NCBI GenBank assembly: GCA_036554605.1
Contig: DATBMY010000250.1
Location: 1-21,160, forward strand
From: DATBMY01 sp036554605
GTDB lineage: Bacteria > Acidobacteriota > Blastocatellia > UBA7656
Direction of reading: 5' to 3'
Length of the DNA stretch: 21,160 nucleotides
The translations under genes were made by a program, and so were the position numbers. Below the pieces are notes generated by a model. The model worked only from the letters and a program-made list of their open reading frames with translations. It searched no databases and was not told where the DNA came from. The stretch's first letter is position 1, and each line of letters starts with the position of its first letter. Shown one piece after another: positions 1 to 7,100 of the stretch.

Positions 1-693
1 GCTGACGCTCCCAGGCAGCAGCCGCCCGCATTGTCGCCTCCGGCTCAGAATACGCGGCGGGCTTCATCGAATGATGTTCCTGCCGATGCCACGCCGCTCG
101 ACTTGAGCCTCCTGATGCGAGTTTCCGGCAGCGCGCAGGCCGGCCCGCGCGGTAACGTATTCGATTATTACAAGGAGCCGCCTAGGCCACCGGAGCCGCC
201 TAAGCCGCCCCCTCCGATCACCATGCAGTCAGTTCAGCCGTCGAACGCCGTCGCCGGAACGCCTAGAAGGGTGACGCTTGTAGTGACCGCGCAAAAGCTT
301 CCCGCCGACCCGGTGATTCTCTTTAACGGCGCGCCGAAACCCACGAAGCGGATAAACGAGACTCAGCTGTCCATAGAGCTTGCGCCGAGCGATTATGCCG
401 CTCAAGGCAACTATCAGATAGGCGTTATCTCGCAAGCCGACCCGAAGTACAACTCAACGTCCGTTCCCTTCGTAGTGCAGGCAGCGCCCGAGCCACAATT
501 CAGATACATAGGCAGAATAGGCGATGTGGCCGTCATCGACATTCCCGCGCAGAAAGAAGTCAAGCGCTACAAGCGCGGCGACAAGATACTGAATATATGG
601 CAGATCGATTCGATCACCGATCAGGCCATGGAGATAACGCACGTTCAGTATGAGATAAAGAAGCGCGTTATCATGCAGGACCGGCCGCGTTGA
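1..693 (+). CDS. TIG-like / GspC-PilP-like secretion or pilus protein, 5' partial
   Basis: The reading frame is open from base 1, so the gene starts before the window and 230 residues are visible. A low-complexity Pro-rich stretch (visible residues about 60-73) is followed by an IPT/TIG-like beta domain (about 74-160) with the pattern 'SVQPSNAVAG' and 'VILFNG'. The C-terminal about 60 residues ('YIGRIGDVAVID', then 'YKRGDKI') resemble the periplasmic homology region of GspC/PilP proteins, which link inner-membrane parts of type II secretion or type IV pilus machines to the secretin. A pseudopilin-like gene starts 25 bases downstream, which supports membership of a T2SS/T4P operon. The TIG and GspC/PilP assignments come from pattern only. 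The membrane anchor, if any, lies upstream of the window. Confidence 0.6.
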   Translation, partial: ADAPRQQPPALSPPAQNTRRASSNDVPADATPLDLSLLMRVSGSAQAGPRGNVFDYYKEPPRPPEPPKPPPPITMQSVQPSNAVAGTPRRVTLVVTAQKLPADPVILFNGAPKPTKRINETQLSIELAPSDYAAQGNYQIGVISQADPKYNSTSVPFVVQAAPEPQFRYIGRIGDVAVIDIPAQKEVKRYKRGDKILNIWQIDSITDQAMEITHVQYEIKKRVIMQDRPR

Positions 694-718
694 TCGGTAA
701 AGCCGCGAGGTGACGAAA

Positions 719-1675
719 ATGTTGACAGGCACTCTGACCGAATGTTCACGAAACGCGCAAAGAGGCGAGCGGGGCTGGGCGATGCTTGGTTTGCTGCTTG
801 CGCTAACGATCATGAGCGTCGTGATGGCTTCCGCCATAGTGCCGAACGTCACCAAGCAGGTCCAGCGGGATAAGGAAGAGGAATTGTACTTTCGCGGCCG
901 CCAGATGGCCGAAGCCCTCGCGCGTTATTATGGAAATGGGTTTCTCAGGCCGATGCAATTGCTCGTGCCGCCCGCTTACGGTTATTTAACGGAACTCGAC
1001 AAGCTGAGCGAGGGGGTGACGCTCGGGGTTCGTGAGATCAGATTTGTCAGAGGGTCGGCGATGCTCGACCCCATGAGCGGAATAGAATGGGAGCCGGTGC
1101 GCGCGCGCGACCCTCGGGTTTACAATGCGCTGCAAGCTCTTTCCACCTCCCAGCCAATTCCTCAGTCATACTGGCTGCTTGCACGAGCTCCCGAAAAACT
1201 CATTCGCTTAACTCCGTCGGAGGACTCCAAGCCCGCGACGCCACAGCCCTCCCCGCCTGCGTCTGGGACTCCCGGCGCGCCTGTAACCCCTGGCGCGCCC
1301 GCGAACCCGGCCGCGCCCGGCGCTCCGGGCCAGCCGGGGCAGGTTATCGTCAAGCCGCCCGCAAACCCGAACACCGACGACGATGATGACGACGACGATG
1401 ATGAAGATGACGAAGATGACGATGATCTGGAGGGGAATGACCCGCTCGCGCATATCTTCGGGAGCGGCAGCCCCGGCCGCACCAACATACCCATCATCGG
1501 AGTTGCGCCGCGCGTAAAAGGGAAGGCGATCAAGCCGCTCTACGGGTATCTTGAGAATTACGAAGACTGGGTCTTTATATATGTCCCGCTGCCAAATGCG
1601 ACCATCCCCGGCCAGCGACCGCGTAACCCGGCGGAGAACCAGCCGGGCACTGAGCGACCGCGCATTGGCAATTAA
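719..1675 (+). CDS. Pseudopilin-like type II secretion protein with acidic run
   Basis: The 318-residue product has a type III (prepilin) signal-like N-terminus: basic 'RGERG' followed by W20 and a hydrophobic helix (about 20-41). This fits prepilin peptidase cleavage after G19. The usual Glu at mature position 5 is a Gly here (WAMLG). The helix is followed by the amphipathic 'RDKEEELYFRGRQMAEAL' typical of GspG/PulG-type pseudopilins. After about residue 165 comes a Pro/Ala/Gly-rich linker, then 17 consecutive Asp/Glu residues (220-236), then a C-terminal 'YGYLENYEDWVFIY' block. ATG at 719 is chosen over GTG at 710 because GAGGTG sits just upstream at normal spacing. It follows the GspC/PilP-like gene by 25 bases, and its stop overlaps the convergent symporter stop by four bases. 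The exact pseudopilin class is uncertain. Confidence 0.7.
   Translation: MLTGTLTECSRNAQRGERGWAMLGLLLALTIMSVVMASAIVPNVTKQVQRDKEEELYFRGRQMAEALARYYGNGFLRPMQLLVPPAYGYLTELDKLSEGVTLGVREIRFVRGSAMLDPMSGIEWEPVRARDPRVYNALQALSTSQPIPQSYWLLARAPEKLIRLTPSEDSKPATPQPSPPASGTPGAPVTPGAPANPAAPGAPGQPGQVIVKPPANPNTDDDDDDDDDEDDEDDDDLEGNDPLAHIFGSGSPGRTNIPIIGVAPRVKGKAIKPLYGYLENYEDWVFIYVPLPNATIPGQRPRNPAENQPGTERPRIGN
1376..1426 (+). repeat. Acidic codon repeat (17 Asp/Glu codons)
   Basis: An uninterrupted run of GAC/GAT/GAA codons inside the pseudopilin-like gene encodes 15 Asp and 2 Glu. Codon use is mixed (GAC, GAT and GAA), so it is not a pure trinucleotide microsatellite. This argues that the acidic character is selected rather than caused only by replication slippage. 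Confidence 0.9.
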
Positions 1676-3360
1676 TCCTTCTTCGCGGTCAGCAGGCTGA
1701 CGACGGTTCCCACCGCAAGGACGACTACGGGGCCGACAACGTTATAGTAGAGCCAGGAAATCTCGGTCATCCAGCTGACGTATATGACGGCGGCCATGCC
1801 GAAGATCACCCCTATGAATGCCCCCGTGCCGTTCGCGCGTTTGACGAAGAACGCCAGCAAGAAGACACCGAGAATCGGCCCGTAAAAATGCGAGCCTACT
1901 TTGTTCACCGTTTCGACAAGCGATGTGCCCATGCTTCCGGCATAGAATGCGATGAAGGTCGCGAATATCCCCCAGAATACGGTCGTCGCCCGGCTCGCTC
2001 TCAAGTAATGAGTCTCCGACTTGTCGCGCTTTAAGAACCGCTTGTAAAAATCGACCATGGTGGCGCTCGAAAGCGCGGCTATTTCGGCCGAGATAGAAGA
2101 CATCGCGGCGGCGAATATGACCGAGATCATCAGTCCCAGTATTCCCGCCGGGACGTACTTCAGCAGGAAACTCGGGTAAACATAATTGACGTCGTTCGCG
2201 CTATAAGGCGAGACGGATTTTACTATATCGGCAGCCTGTTTGCGGATTGCTTGCAACTGAGCGCTGGCGGCTTGAAACTCAGATAGCAGCCGCGCCTCTT
2301 CTTCGGTGTTGCCTTCGCCGCGCGCTTCGAGCAGGCGGAGGCTCAACTCGCGTCGCCGCTCGAATATAGCATCGAACTCTTTTTGCCTTATCTCGAATTG
2401 CGGGGCCGAATCGCTCTGTTGAACGCGGGCGACTTCGGCAGGATTGAAGAAGACAGGCGGCCGCTCGAACATGTAAAAGGTGAGAAGAAAGACGCCAGTT
2501 GCGAGAATGAGAAATTGCATGGGCACTTTGAGGATGGCGGTCATGACGAGCGACATCCGGCTCTCTTTGAGCGAGCGGGCGGTTATGAAGCGCTGGACCT
2601 GGCTCTGGTCGCACCCGAAATAAGAGAGCATCAGGAAGAACCCGCCGACAAGCCCCGACAGCAGCGTGTATTGATTATTCAGATCGACCGAAAGATCGAC
2701 CGCGTTCCAATGATTGGTAACTCCTCCAAGATACACAGCCTCGGAAAAACTCACCTGCGAGGGGAGCTGCGAGATGACGATGTAGAGGCCGACGAAGATG
2801 CCGCCAAACATCAATATCATCTGCATGGTGTCGGTCCATACGACGGCGCGGACCCCGCCGTATGAAGTATAGATGACCGTCGTGAGCCCCATCAGAACGA
2901 TAGTCGATCCCTCGTTCCAACCGAGAATGGCAGACAATACGACCGACGGCGCGTATAACACGATGCCCACGGCCATGCCGCGAGAGCATTGGAAGAGAAA
3001 GCTCGTAAGCGCGCGGGTCTTTGCATCGAAGCGGCGCTCCAGATATTCGTACGCTGTATAGACCTTGAGACGGTAGAAAAACGGGACGAAGAGGAGGCAT
3101 AAAATGATGACTACGACCGGTAGCGGCAGGTATATCTGTATGAACCGCATGCCGTCGTTATATGCCTGGCCCGTCGTGCCGATGAAAGTTATGGCGCTCG
3201 CCTGTGTCGCCATAACCGATAGGCCTACTGCCCACCAGGGAATGCTTCGGTTCCCAAGATAGTATGCTTCAATATCTTTTCCCTTGCGGCTATTCCAAAG
3301 CCCTACGAAGAGCGTCAAGGCGAGGTAGACGGCGAATATAATCCAGTCAAATGATCGCAT
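1672..3360 (-). CDS. Sodium:solute symporter (SSS/SLC5 family)
   Basis: This is a 562-residue polytopic protein of the Na+/solute symporter family. Family signs are the N-terminal 'YYLGNRSIPWWAVGLSVMATQASAITFIG', the 'YTAYEYLERRF' loop, 'YGGVRAVVWTD' and the TM8 segment 'AAAMSSISAEIAALSS', whose serines (421/422) match the Na2-site serines of vSGLT-type transporters. About 13 hydrophobic segments are visible. Residues about 301-395 form a long charged, helix-prone insertion between two membrane segments, larger than in typical family members. The start codon overlaps the stop of a small upstream membrane-protein gene (TGATG), suggesting translational coupling. The substrate (sugar, amino acid, carboxylate or other) cannot be told from sequence. 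It converges on the pseudopilin-like gene with overlapping stops. Confidence 0.9.
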   Translation of the reverse strand: MRSFDWIIFAVYLALTLFVGLWNSRKGKDIEAYYLGNRSIPWWAVGLSVMATQASAITFIGTTGQAYNDGMRFIQIYLPLPVVVIILCLLFVPFFYRLKVYTAYEYLERRFDAKTRALTSFLFQCSRGMAVGIVLYAPSVVLSAILGWNEGSTIVLMGLTTVIYTSYGGVRAVVWTDTMQMILMFGGIFVGLYIVISQLPSQVSFSEAVYLGGVTNHWNAVDLSVDLNNQYTLLSGLVGGFFLMLSYFGCDQSQVQRFITARSLKESRMSLVMTAILKVPMQFLILATGVFLLTFYMFERPPVFFNPAEVARVQQSDSAPQFEIRQKEFDAIFERRRELSLRLLEARGEGNTEEEARLLSEFQAASAQLQAIRKQAADIVKSVSPYSANDVNYVYPSFLLKYVPAGILGLMISVIFAAAMSSISAEIAALSSATMVDFYKRFLKRDKSETHYLRASRATTVFWGIFATFIAFYAGSMGTSLVETVNKVGSHFYGPILGVFLLAFFVKRANGTGAFIGVIFGMAAVIYVSWMTEISWLYYNVVGPVVVLAVGTVVSLLTAKKD

Positions 3361-3518
3361 CAGGGTCGATTGAACATCACTGTGAATACGTAGAGCAGCA
3401 CCACCTGGAGCGCACCGTAAAAGATCTGGAAGATGTAGAGACCTTTCCAGCCTCCGGGAAAGTCCAGGCTTTCGTCTTCATCGAGTACTTTATTGTCAGG
3501 TGTAGAGTTATCGCTCAT
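3360..3518 (-). CDS. Small single-pass membrane protein coupled to the symporter
   Basis: The 52-residue product has a polar, acidic N-terminus (MSDNSTPDN) followed by one hydrophobic segment (about residues 26-48, 'GLYIFQIFYGALQVVLLYVF'). The stop TGA shares its A with the ATG of the symporter gene, so the two are almost certainly co-translated. Start 3518 is chosen because the next upstream start (3590) would lie inside the proposed promoter and would add a Cys/Arg-rich non-membrane stretch. No good Shine-Dalgarno is visible. Several SSS transporters are known to pair with small membrane subunits (YhdT-PanF and DUF4212 types). This one is much shorter and I do not recognise its family, so an accessory-subunit role is inference. 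Confidence 0.7.
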   Translation of the reverse strand: MSDNSTPDNKVLDEDESLDFPGGWKGLYIFQIFYGALQVVLLYVFTVMFNRP

Positions 3519-3565
3519 AGGATCGCCGGAAAAACAATGCACCGCCTCAATACAAAAGCGCGTAC

Positions 3566-3595
3566 ATTTTATTGTCCACCGTCGTATCAAGTCAA
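3566..3595 (-). promoter_or_regulatory. Putative sigma70-type promoter for the symporter operon
   Basis: Read on the minus strand, TTGACT (3595-3590) is followed after 18 bases by TAAAAT (3571-3566), a near-consensus -35/-10 pair. Transcription would begin near 3559, about 40 bases before the start codon at 3518. Confidence 0.5.
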
Positions 3596-3701
3596 ACGAG
3601 CCAGCCTGTCTTCCGAACTTCGCTCAAGCGCGATTTTCGTCTAAACTATTTTCAAAAGAGACTCGCTAGGGCTGATCTTGATGACAGAAGGGAAAGTTTA
3701 T

Positions 3702-6700
3702 ATGAGAACTTCTCGACCGCGTTCTTCATACGCCGTATTCCCGGCGTGCGCATTAACGCTGCTTTTACTGATTCAATCACTCGCGCTGGTAGGATCGTCG
3801 CATGCCAGTGTGGCCCCCGCGGCCGAGAAAGATGCGGGCGCGGTACGGCTTGCTGAGGCAATAAAGCGGCTCGGCACAATCGCGAGCGTGCTTCACACCG
3901 GGGCTCACCCGGATGATGAAGACAGCGGCTTGCTTGCTTACCTTGCGCGGGGGCGGCAGGCGCGAACGGCTTATTTGTCGCTCACTCGCGGAGACGGCGG
4001 GCAGAACATAATCGGGCCCGAGCTATACGATGCGCTCGGCGTGATAAGGACAGAAGAGCTGCTTGCCGCGCGCAGCCTTGACGGCGCCGCGCAGTACTTT
4101 ACGCGAGCTTATGATTTCGGCTTTAGCAAATCGCGCAAAGAGGCGTTATCGAAGTGGGACGCCGACAAAGTCATCGAGGATATAGTCCGCGTCATTCGCA
4201 CGATGCGGCCGCTCGTGGTTGTATCGGCCTGGAGCGGAACTCCTAACGATCAGCACGGCCATCATCAGGCGGCGGGCTTTCTGACGCGCGAGGCCGTGCG
4301 CGCCGCCGCCGACCCCAACCGATACCCGGAGCAGTTTAGAGAAGTGAGCAGGGTCGATCCCCTTGATCCATGGAGAAGGACGCTTAAACCATGGGCAGTA
4401 AAGAAATTCTACATACGCGCGGGCGGTCGATTGACGCAGGGGCGCACCTTCGATCCTCAGGCCTACACGCTATCGATCAACACCGGCGAGTTCGATCCCA
4501 TACTCGGCCGCAGCTATTTCGAGATCGCAATGGAAGGCAGAAGCAAGCACCGCTCGCAGGACCAGGGCGCGCTCGAACGTCGCGGCCCGCAATGGTCACG
4601 GCTCCGGTTAATAGAAAGCAGTGTCGGGGAGATTAGGGAAGAGAAAGACATATTCGATGGGATCGACGTCAGCCTAACCGGCATCGCCGCGTTCGCCAGT
4701 AATGCGAGCGATGGGTTGAAACAGCGTCTCGCTGAGGTACAGCGCGCGGCGGACGAGGCTAAATCCGCGTATAACCCGTTTGATCCGGCGGCCGTGAGCC
4801 CGGCGATAGCTCGCGGGCTCAAAGGCCTACGTGAGTTGATCGGCAGCTATTCGTCGATGGGAGTTGACGCTAGCGAAGGCGGAGAGATTGGATATCTTCT
4901 AAAGGCAAAAGAGGCAGATTTCGAGCATGCGCTTGCGCTATCTCAAGGCATCGTTGTTGACGCGATTGCCGACGACGAGATGATTACGCCGGGTCAGTCC
5001 TTTAATCTGGATGTTTATGCATATTCCGGCTTGGCGGCGCGGGTCGAAGATATCTCTGTTTTTACTGGACATTATGATTGGAAAGTCACAAAGGGGAAAC
5101 AAAGTGATGCAAAGGAGCAGGGACGCGCGGTAACACACGCGGAGTTCAAGGTCGATGTTTCTGAAGCGGCCACGGCGAACGGGCCATACTGGTTAAGAAA
5201 TCCCCGCAAGAATGATATGTTCGATGCCGGGACGCTCTCTGGAATCAACGCGCATGATAGTCCCGTCGCCGAATCCAGAATCACGTTCGATATTCTTGGC
5301 CAGCGCGTCGTTGTTAATCAGAAGACGCAGTATCGCTATGCCGACAAGGCACTCGGAGAGGTCAGGCGCGATTTGAAGATCGTCCCGGCCGTATCGGTAT
5401 CGCTCTCGCCCGATGTGCTTATCTACCCGAAATCATCAACGCCTCTATCGCGCGAAGTGACCGTCACCGTTACGAACAACCGGAAAGGCGGCTCGCAGGG
5501 GATGGTCGCGCTCGACCCGGCGCAGGGCTGGTTGATTTCGCCCGCGCCTCAGCAGTTCGATCTAAAGCGCGAGGGCGAAACCGCGAGCTTCACATTTAAT
5601 ATCACCGTCCCCGCCAATGCGCCTGAATCTCGTCATTACGTTTCTGCCCGCGCGACGGTAAACGGGCGCGATTATCGTGAAGGCTATCAGGTGATCTCAT
5701 ACCCGCACATCGAGCCGCGCTTGCTCGCGCGCGATGCAAGGGCCGCGGCTGAGGTCATCGACGTAAAGGTTGCGCCTGGATTGAAGATCGGCTTCATCGA
5801 AGGCGCGGGCGATGACTTTTTGAACGCGCTCGGTCGCATAGGCGCTGATGCTCAGTTGATAAACGCGCGCGAGCTAGCCGCGGGCGATTTAAGCAAGTAT
5901 GACACTATTGTCCTTGGGGTTCGCGTTTACGAAGTGCGGCCCGATGTCATCGCCTATAATGCGCGACTGCTCGATTATGTAAAGCGCGGCGGCACTCTTA
6001 TCGTTCAATACAACAAGAACGAATATGCCCGCGATGGATTTGCGCCGTACAAAGTAATGATGAGCGACAGGCAGCCGTTGCTTTCCGCGCCGCAGGCCCG
6101 GGCTACGGAAGGTGAAAGGCCGCCGCGCCTGATATTCATCGAAGAGATAGAACTCCCGCGCATGATAAAGCCCGCACAGCGGATGCCGGTGATTGGATTC
6201 ATCGGCAGGCAGGACGATCAGTATCCGGAGGCGCTCAAGCAGAAGGGCGCTCGCGTAGAGTTTATCGACCCGGCGATGCTTGCCAGTAGCGACTTGCAGC
6301 GCTTCGACATGATAGTGACCGGGGCCGATGCGACGCGCTCCCGGCCTGACCTCGTTCAATATAACGACAGGCTGATTGAATATTCACGCCGCGCGCCGCT
6401 GGTCCTTTTGTACAACGCCGAGCAGTACCGGACGGGCGATTTCCCGGCCTACCCGCGCATAGACTCGCGGCCATATAGAGTCACGGATGAAAATGCCGTT
6501 GTAAGCGTGCTCGATCCTTCGCACCCGCGCTTCAATTTCCCGAACAGAATAACCGCGCGCGATTTTGAAGGATGGGTACAGGAGCGCGGCGCGTATTTTC
6601 TTTCTCAATGGGACAATCAATTCAAGCCGCTGATGTCGTCACGCGATGAAGGCGAAGAGGAAAAACAGGGCGGGGAACTGATAGTCGAATACGGCGCGGG

Positions 6701-6824
6701 CCGTTATGTCTATACCGCATACGCGTGGTTCAGACAATTGCCAAACGGTGTGCCGGGCGCGTACCGGCTTATAGCGAATCTGGTCAGCTTGCCGAAAGCG
6801 CCGTCAAACCAACGGCAGCGATAG
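3702..6824 (+). CDS. Exported PIG-L/LmbE-type deacetylase with NEW3-like and duplicated C-terminal domains
   Basis: The 1040-residue protein has an N-terminal signal peptide (hydrophobic core, then 'SSHA' before 'SVAP'). Residues about 50-230 are a PIG-L deacetylase domain: AHPDDE (His69, Asp71, Asp72) and HGHH (185-188) are the expected metal-binding motifs of zinc-dependent N-deacetylases acting on GlcNAc-type substrates. Residues about 560-667 look like a NEW3-type beta-sandwich. The C-terminal third contains a flavodoxin/amidotransferase-like domain ('KIGFIEGAGDD...') present twice, at about 694-800 and 830-1040. Start ATG 3702 is preferred over TTG 3678 and ATG 3681 because AAGGGA lies 8 bases upstream and the signal peptide then begins normally (MRTSRPRSS). 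The substrate is unknown; a secreted or periplasmic glycan deacetylase is the simplest reading. Confidence 0.85.
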   Translation: MRTSRPRSSYAVFPACALTLLLLIQSLALVGSSHASVAPAAEKDAGAVRLAEAIKRLGTIASVLHTGAHPDDEDSGLLAYLARGRQARTAYLSLTRGDGGQNIIGPELYDALGVIRTEELLAARSLDGAAQYFTRAYDFGFSKSRKEALSKWDADKVIEDIVRVIRTMRPLVVVSAWSGTPNDQHGHHQAAGFLTREAVRAAADPNRYPEQFREVSRVDPLDPWRRTLKPWAVKKFYIRAGGRLTQGRTFDPQAYTLSINTGEFDPILGRSYFEIAMEGRSKHRSQDQGALERRGPQWSRLRLIESSVGEIREEKDIFDGIDVSLTGIAAFASNASDGLKQRLAEVQRAADEAKSAYNPFDPAAVSPAIARGLKGLRELIGSYSSMGVDASEGGEIGYLLKAKEADFEHALALSQGIVVDAIADDEMITPGQSFNLDVYAYSGLAARVEDISVFTGHYDWKVTKGKQSDAKEQGRAVTHAEFKVDVSEAATANGPYWLRNPRKNDMFDAGTLSGINAHDSPVAESRITFDILGQRVVVNQKTQYRYADKALGEVRRDLKIVPAVSVSLSPDVLIYPKSSTPLSREVTVTVTNNRKGGSQGMVALDPAQGWLISPAPQQFDLKREGETASFTFNITVPANAPESRHYVSARATVNGRDYREGYQVISYPHIEPRLLARDARAAAEVIDVKVAPGLKIGFIEGAGDDFLNALGRIGADAQLINARELAAGDLSKYDTIVLGVRVYEVRPDVIAYNARLLDYVKRGGTLIVQYNKNEYARDGFAPYKVMMSDRQPLLSAPQARATEGERPPRLIFIEEIELPRMIKPAQRMPVIGFIGRQDDQYPEALKQKGARVEFIDPAMLASSDLQRFDMIVTGADATRSRPDLVQYNDRLIEYSRRAPLVLLYNAEQYRTGDFPAYPRIDSRPYRVTDENAVVSVLDPSHPRFNFPNRITARDFEGWVQERGAYFLSQWDNQFKPLMSSRDEGEEEKQGGELIVEYGAGRYVYTAYAWFRQLPNGVPGAYRLIANLVSLPKAPSNQRQR

Positions 6825-6849
6825 CTTTCGCCGAGCCTTCCGGTATAGC

Positions 6850-6862
6850 GATTGCAGCAATC
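6850..6862. repeat. Short palindrome upstream of the metallothionein gene
   Basis: GATTGC-A-GCAATC is a perfect 6-bp inverted repeat around one base, 68 bases upstream of the metallothionein start. It could be an operator, but palindromes this short are expected by chance a few times in 21 kb, so function is speculative. Confidence 0.25.
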
Positions 6863-6916
6863 AATAAGAATGGGCGCATAAGCAAGCCAGCGGCCCTGTA
6901 ACGCACGCGGGCGATG

Positions 6917-6921
6917 AGGAG
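6917..6921 (+). promoter_or_regulatory. Ribosome binding site of the metallothionein gene
   Basis: AGGAG lies 8 bases upstream of the ATG at 6930. It is one of the strongest Shine-Dalgarno matches in the window and helps show that the short frame at 6930 is the real gene here. Confidence 0.75.
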
Positions 6922-6929
6922 TTGTCACA

Positions 6930-7076
6930 ATGTCGAGACAAAAATGCGCGCATCAAGCATGCAATTGCGAAGCAAGAAGCGGAAGCCGGTATTGCAGCGA
7001 TTACTGCGAAAACAGCGGCAAGATGCAGTCGTCATCAAGCGATACCTGCAACTGTGGTCATCCCGGCTGTCAATAG
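6930..7076 (+). CDS. Bacterial metallothionein (48 residues)
   Basis: The frame from ATG 6930 to TAG 7076 encodes 48 residues with eight Cys (6, 11, 13, 22, 26, 40, 42, 47) and two likely ligand His (8, 44). Motifs are 'KCAHQACNC' near the N-terminus, 'RYCSDYC' in the middle and 'CNCGHPGC' at the C-terminus. This arrangement (Cys-x-His-x2-Cys-x-Cys, YCSxxC, CGHxxC) matches prokaryotic SmtA/BmtA-type metallothioneins, small cytosolic proteins that bind Zn, Cd or Cu(I) through Cys/His clusters. A strong AGGAG sits 8 bases upstream. The gene lies between the PIG-L gene (105 bases upstream) and the convergent S41 peptidase gene (24 bases downstream). No ArsR/SmtB-type regulator is visible. The preferred metal cannot be deduced. 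Confidence 0.87.
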   Translation: MSRQKCAHQACNCEARSGSRYCSDYCENSGKMQSSSSDTCNCGHPGCQ

Positions 7077-7100
7077 AGGCGGCTATTTCGGATAGATAGA

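Noticed and set aside
1162..1533. Minus-strand frame encoding a long serine run
   Set aside because: It is the antisense shadow of the Asp/Glu codon run in the pseudopilin-like gene and has no domain or start signal.
2383..2865. 160-codon plus-strand frame inside the symporter gene
   Set aside because: Antisense shadow; charged, motif-free product.
6914..7099. A 61-codon plus-strand frame overlapping the metallothionein gene
   Set aside because: Its product is a basic, featureless sequence, while the overlapping frame from 6930 gives an ordered Cys/His pattern with a well-placed AGGAG.
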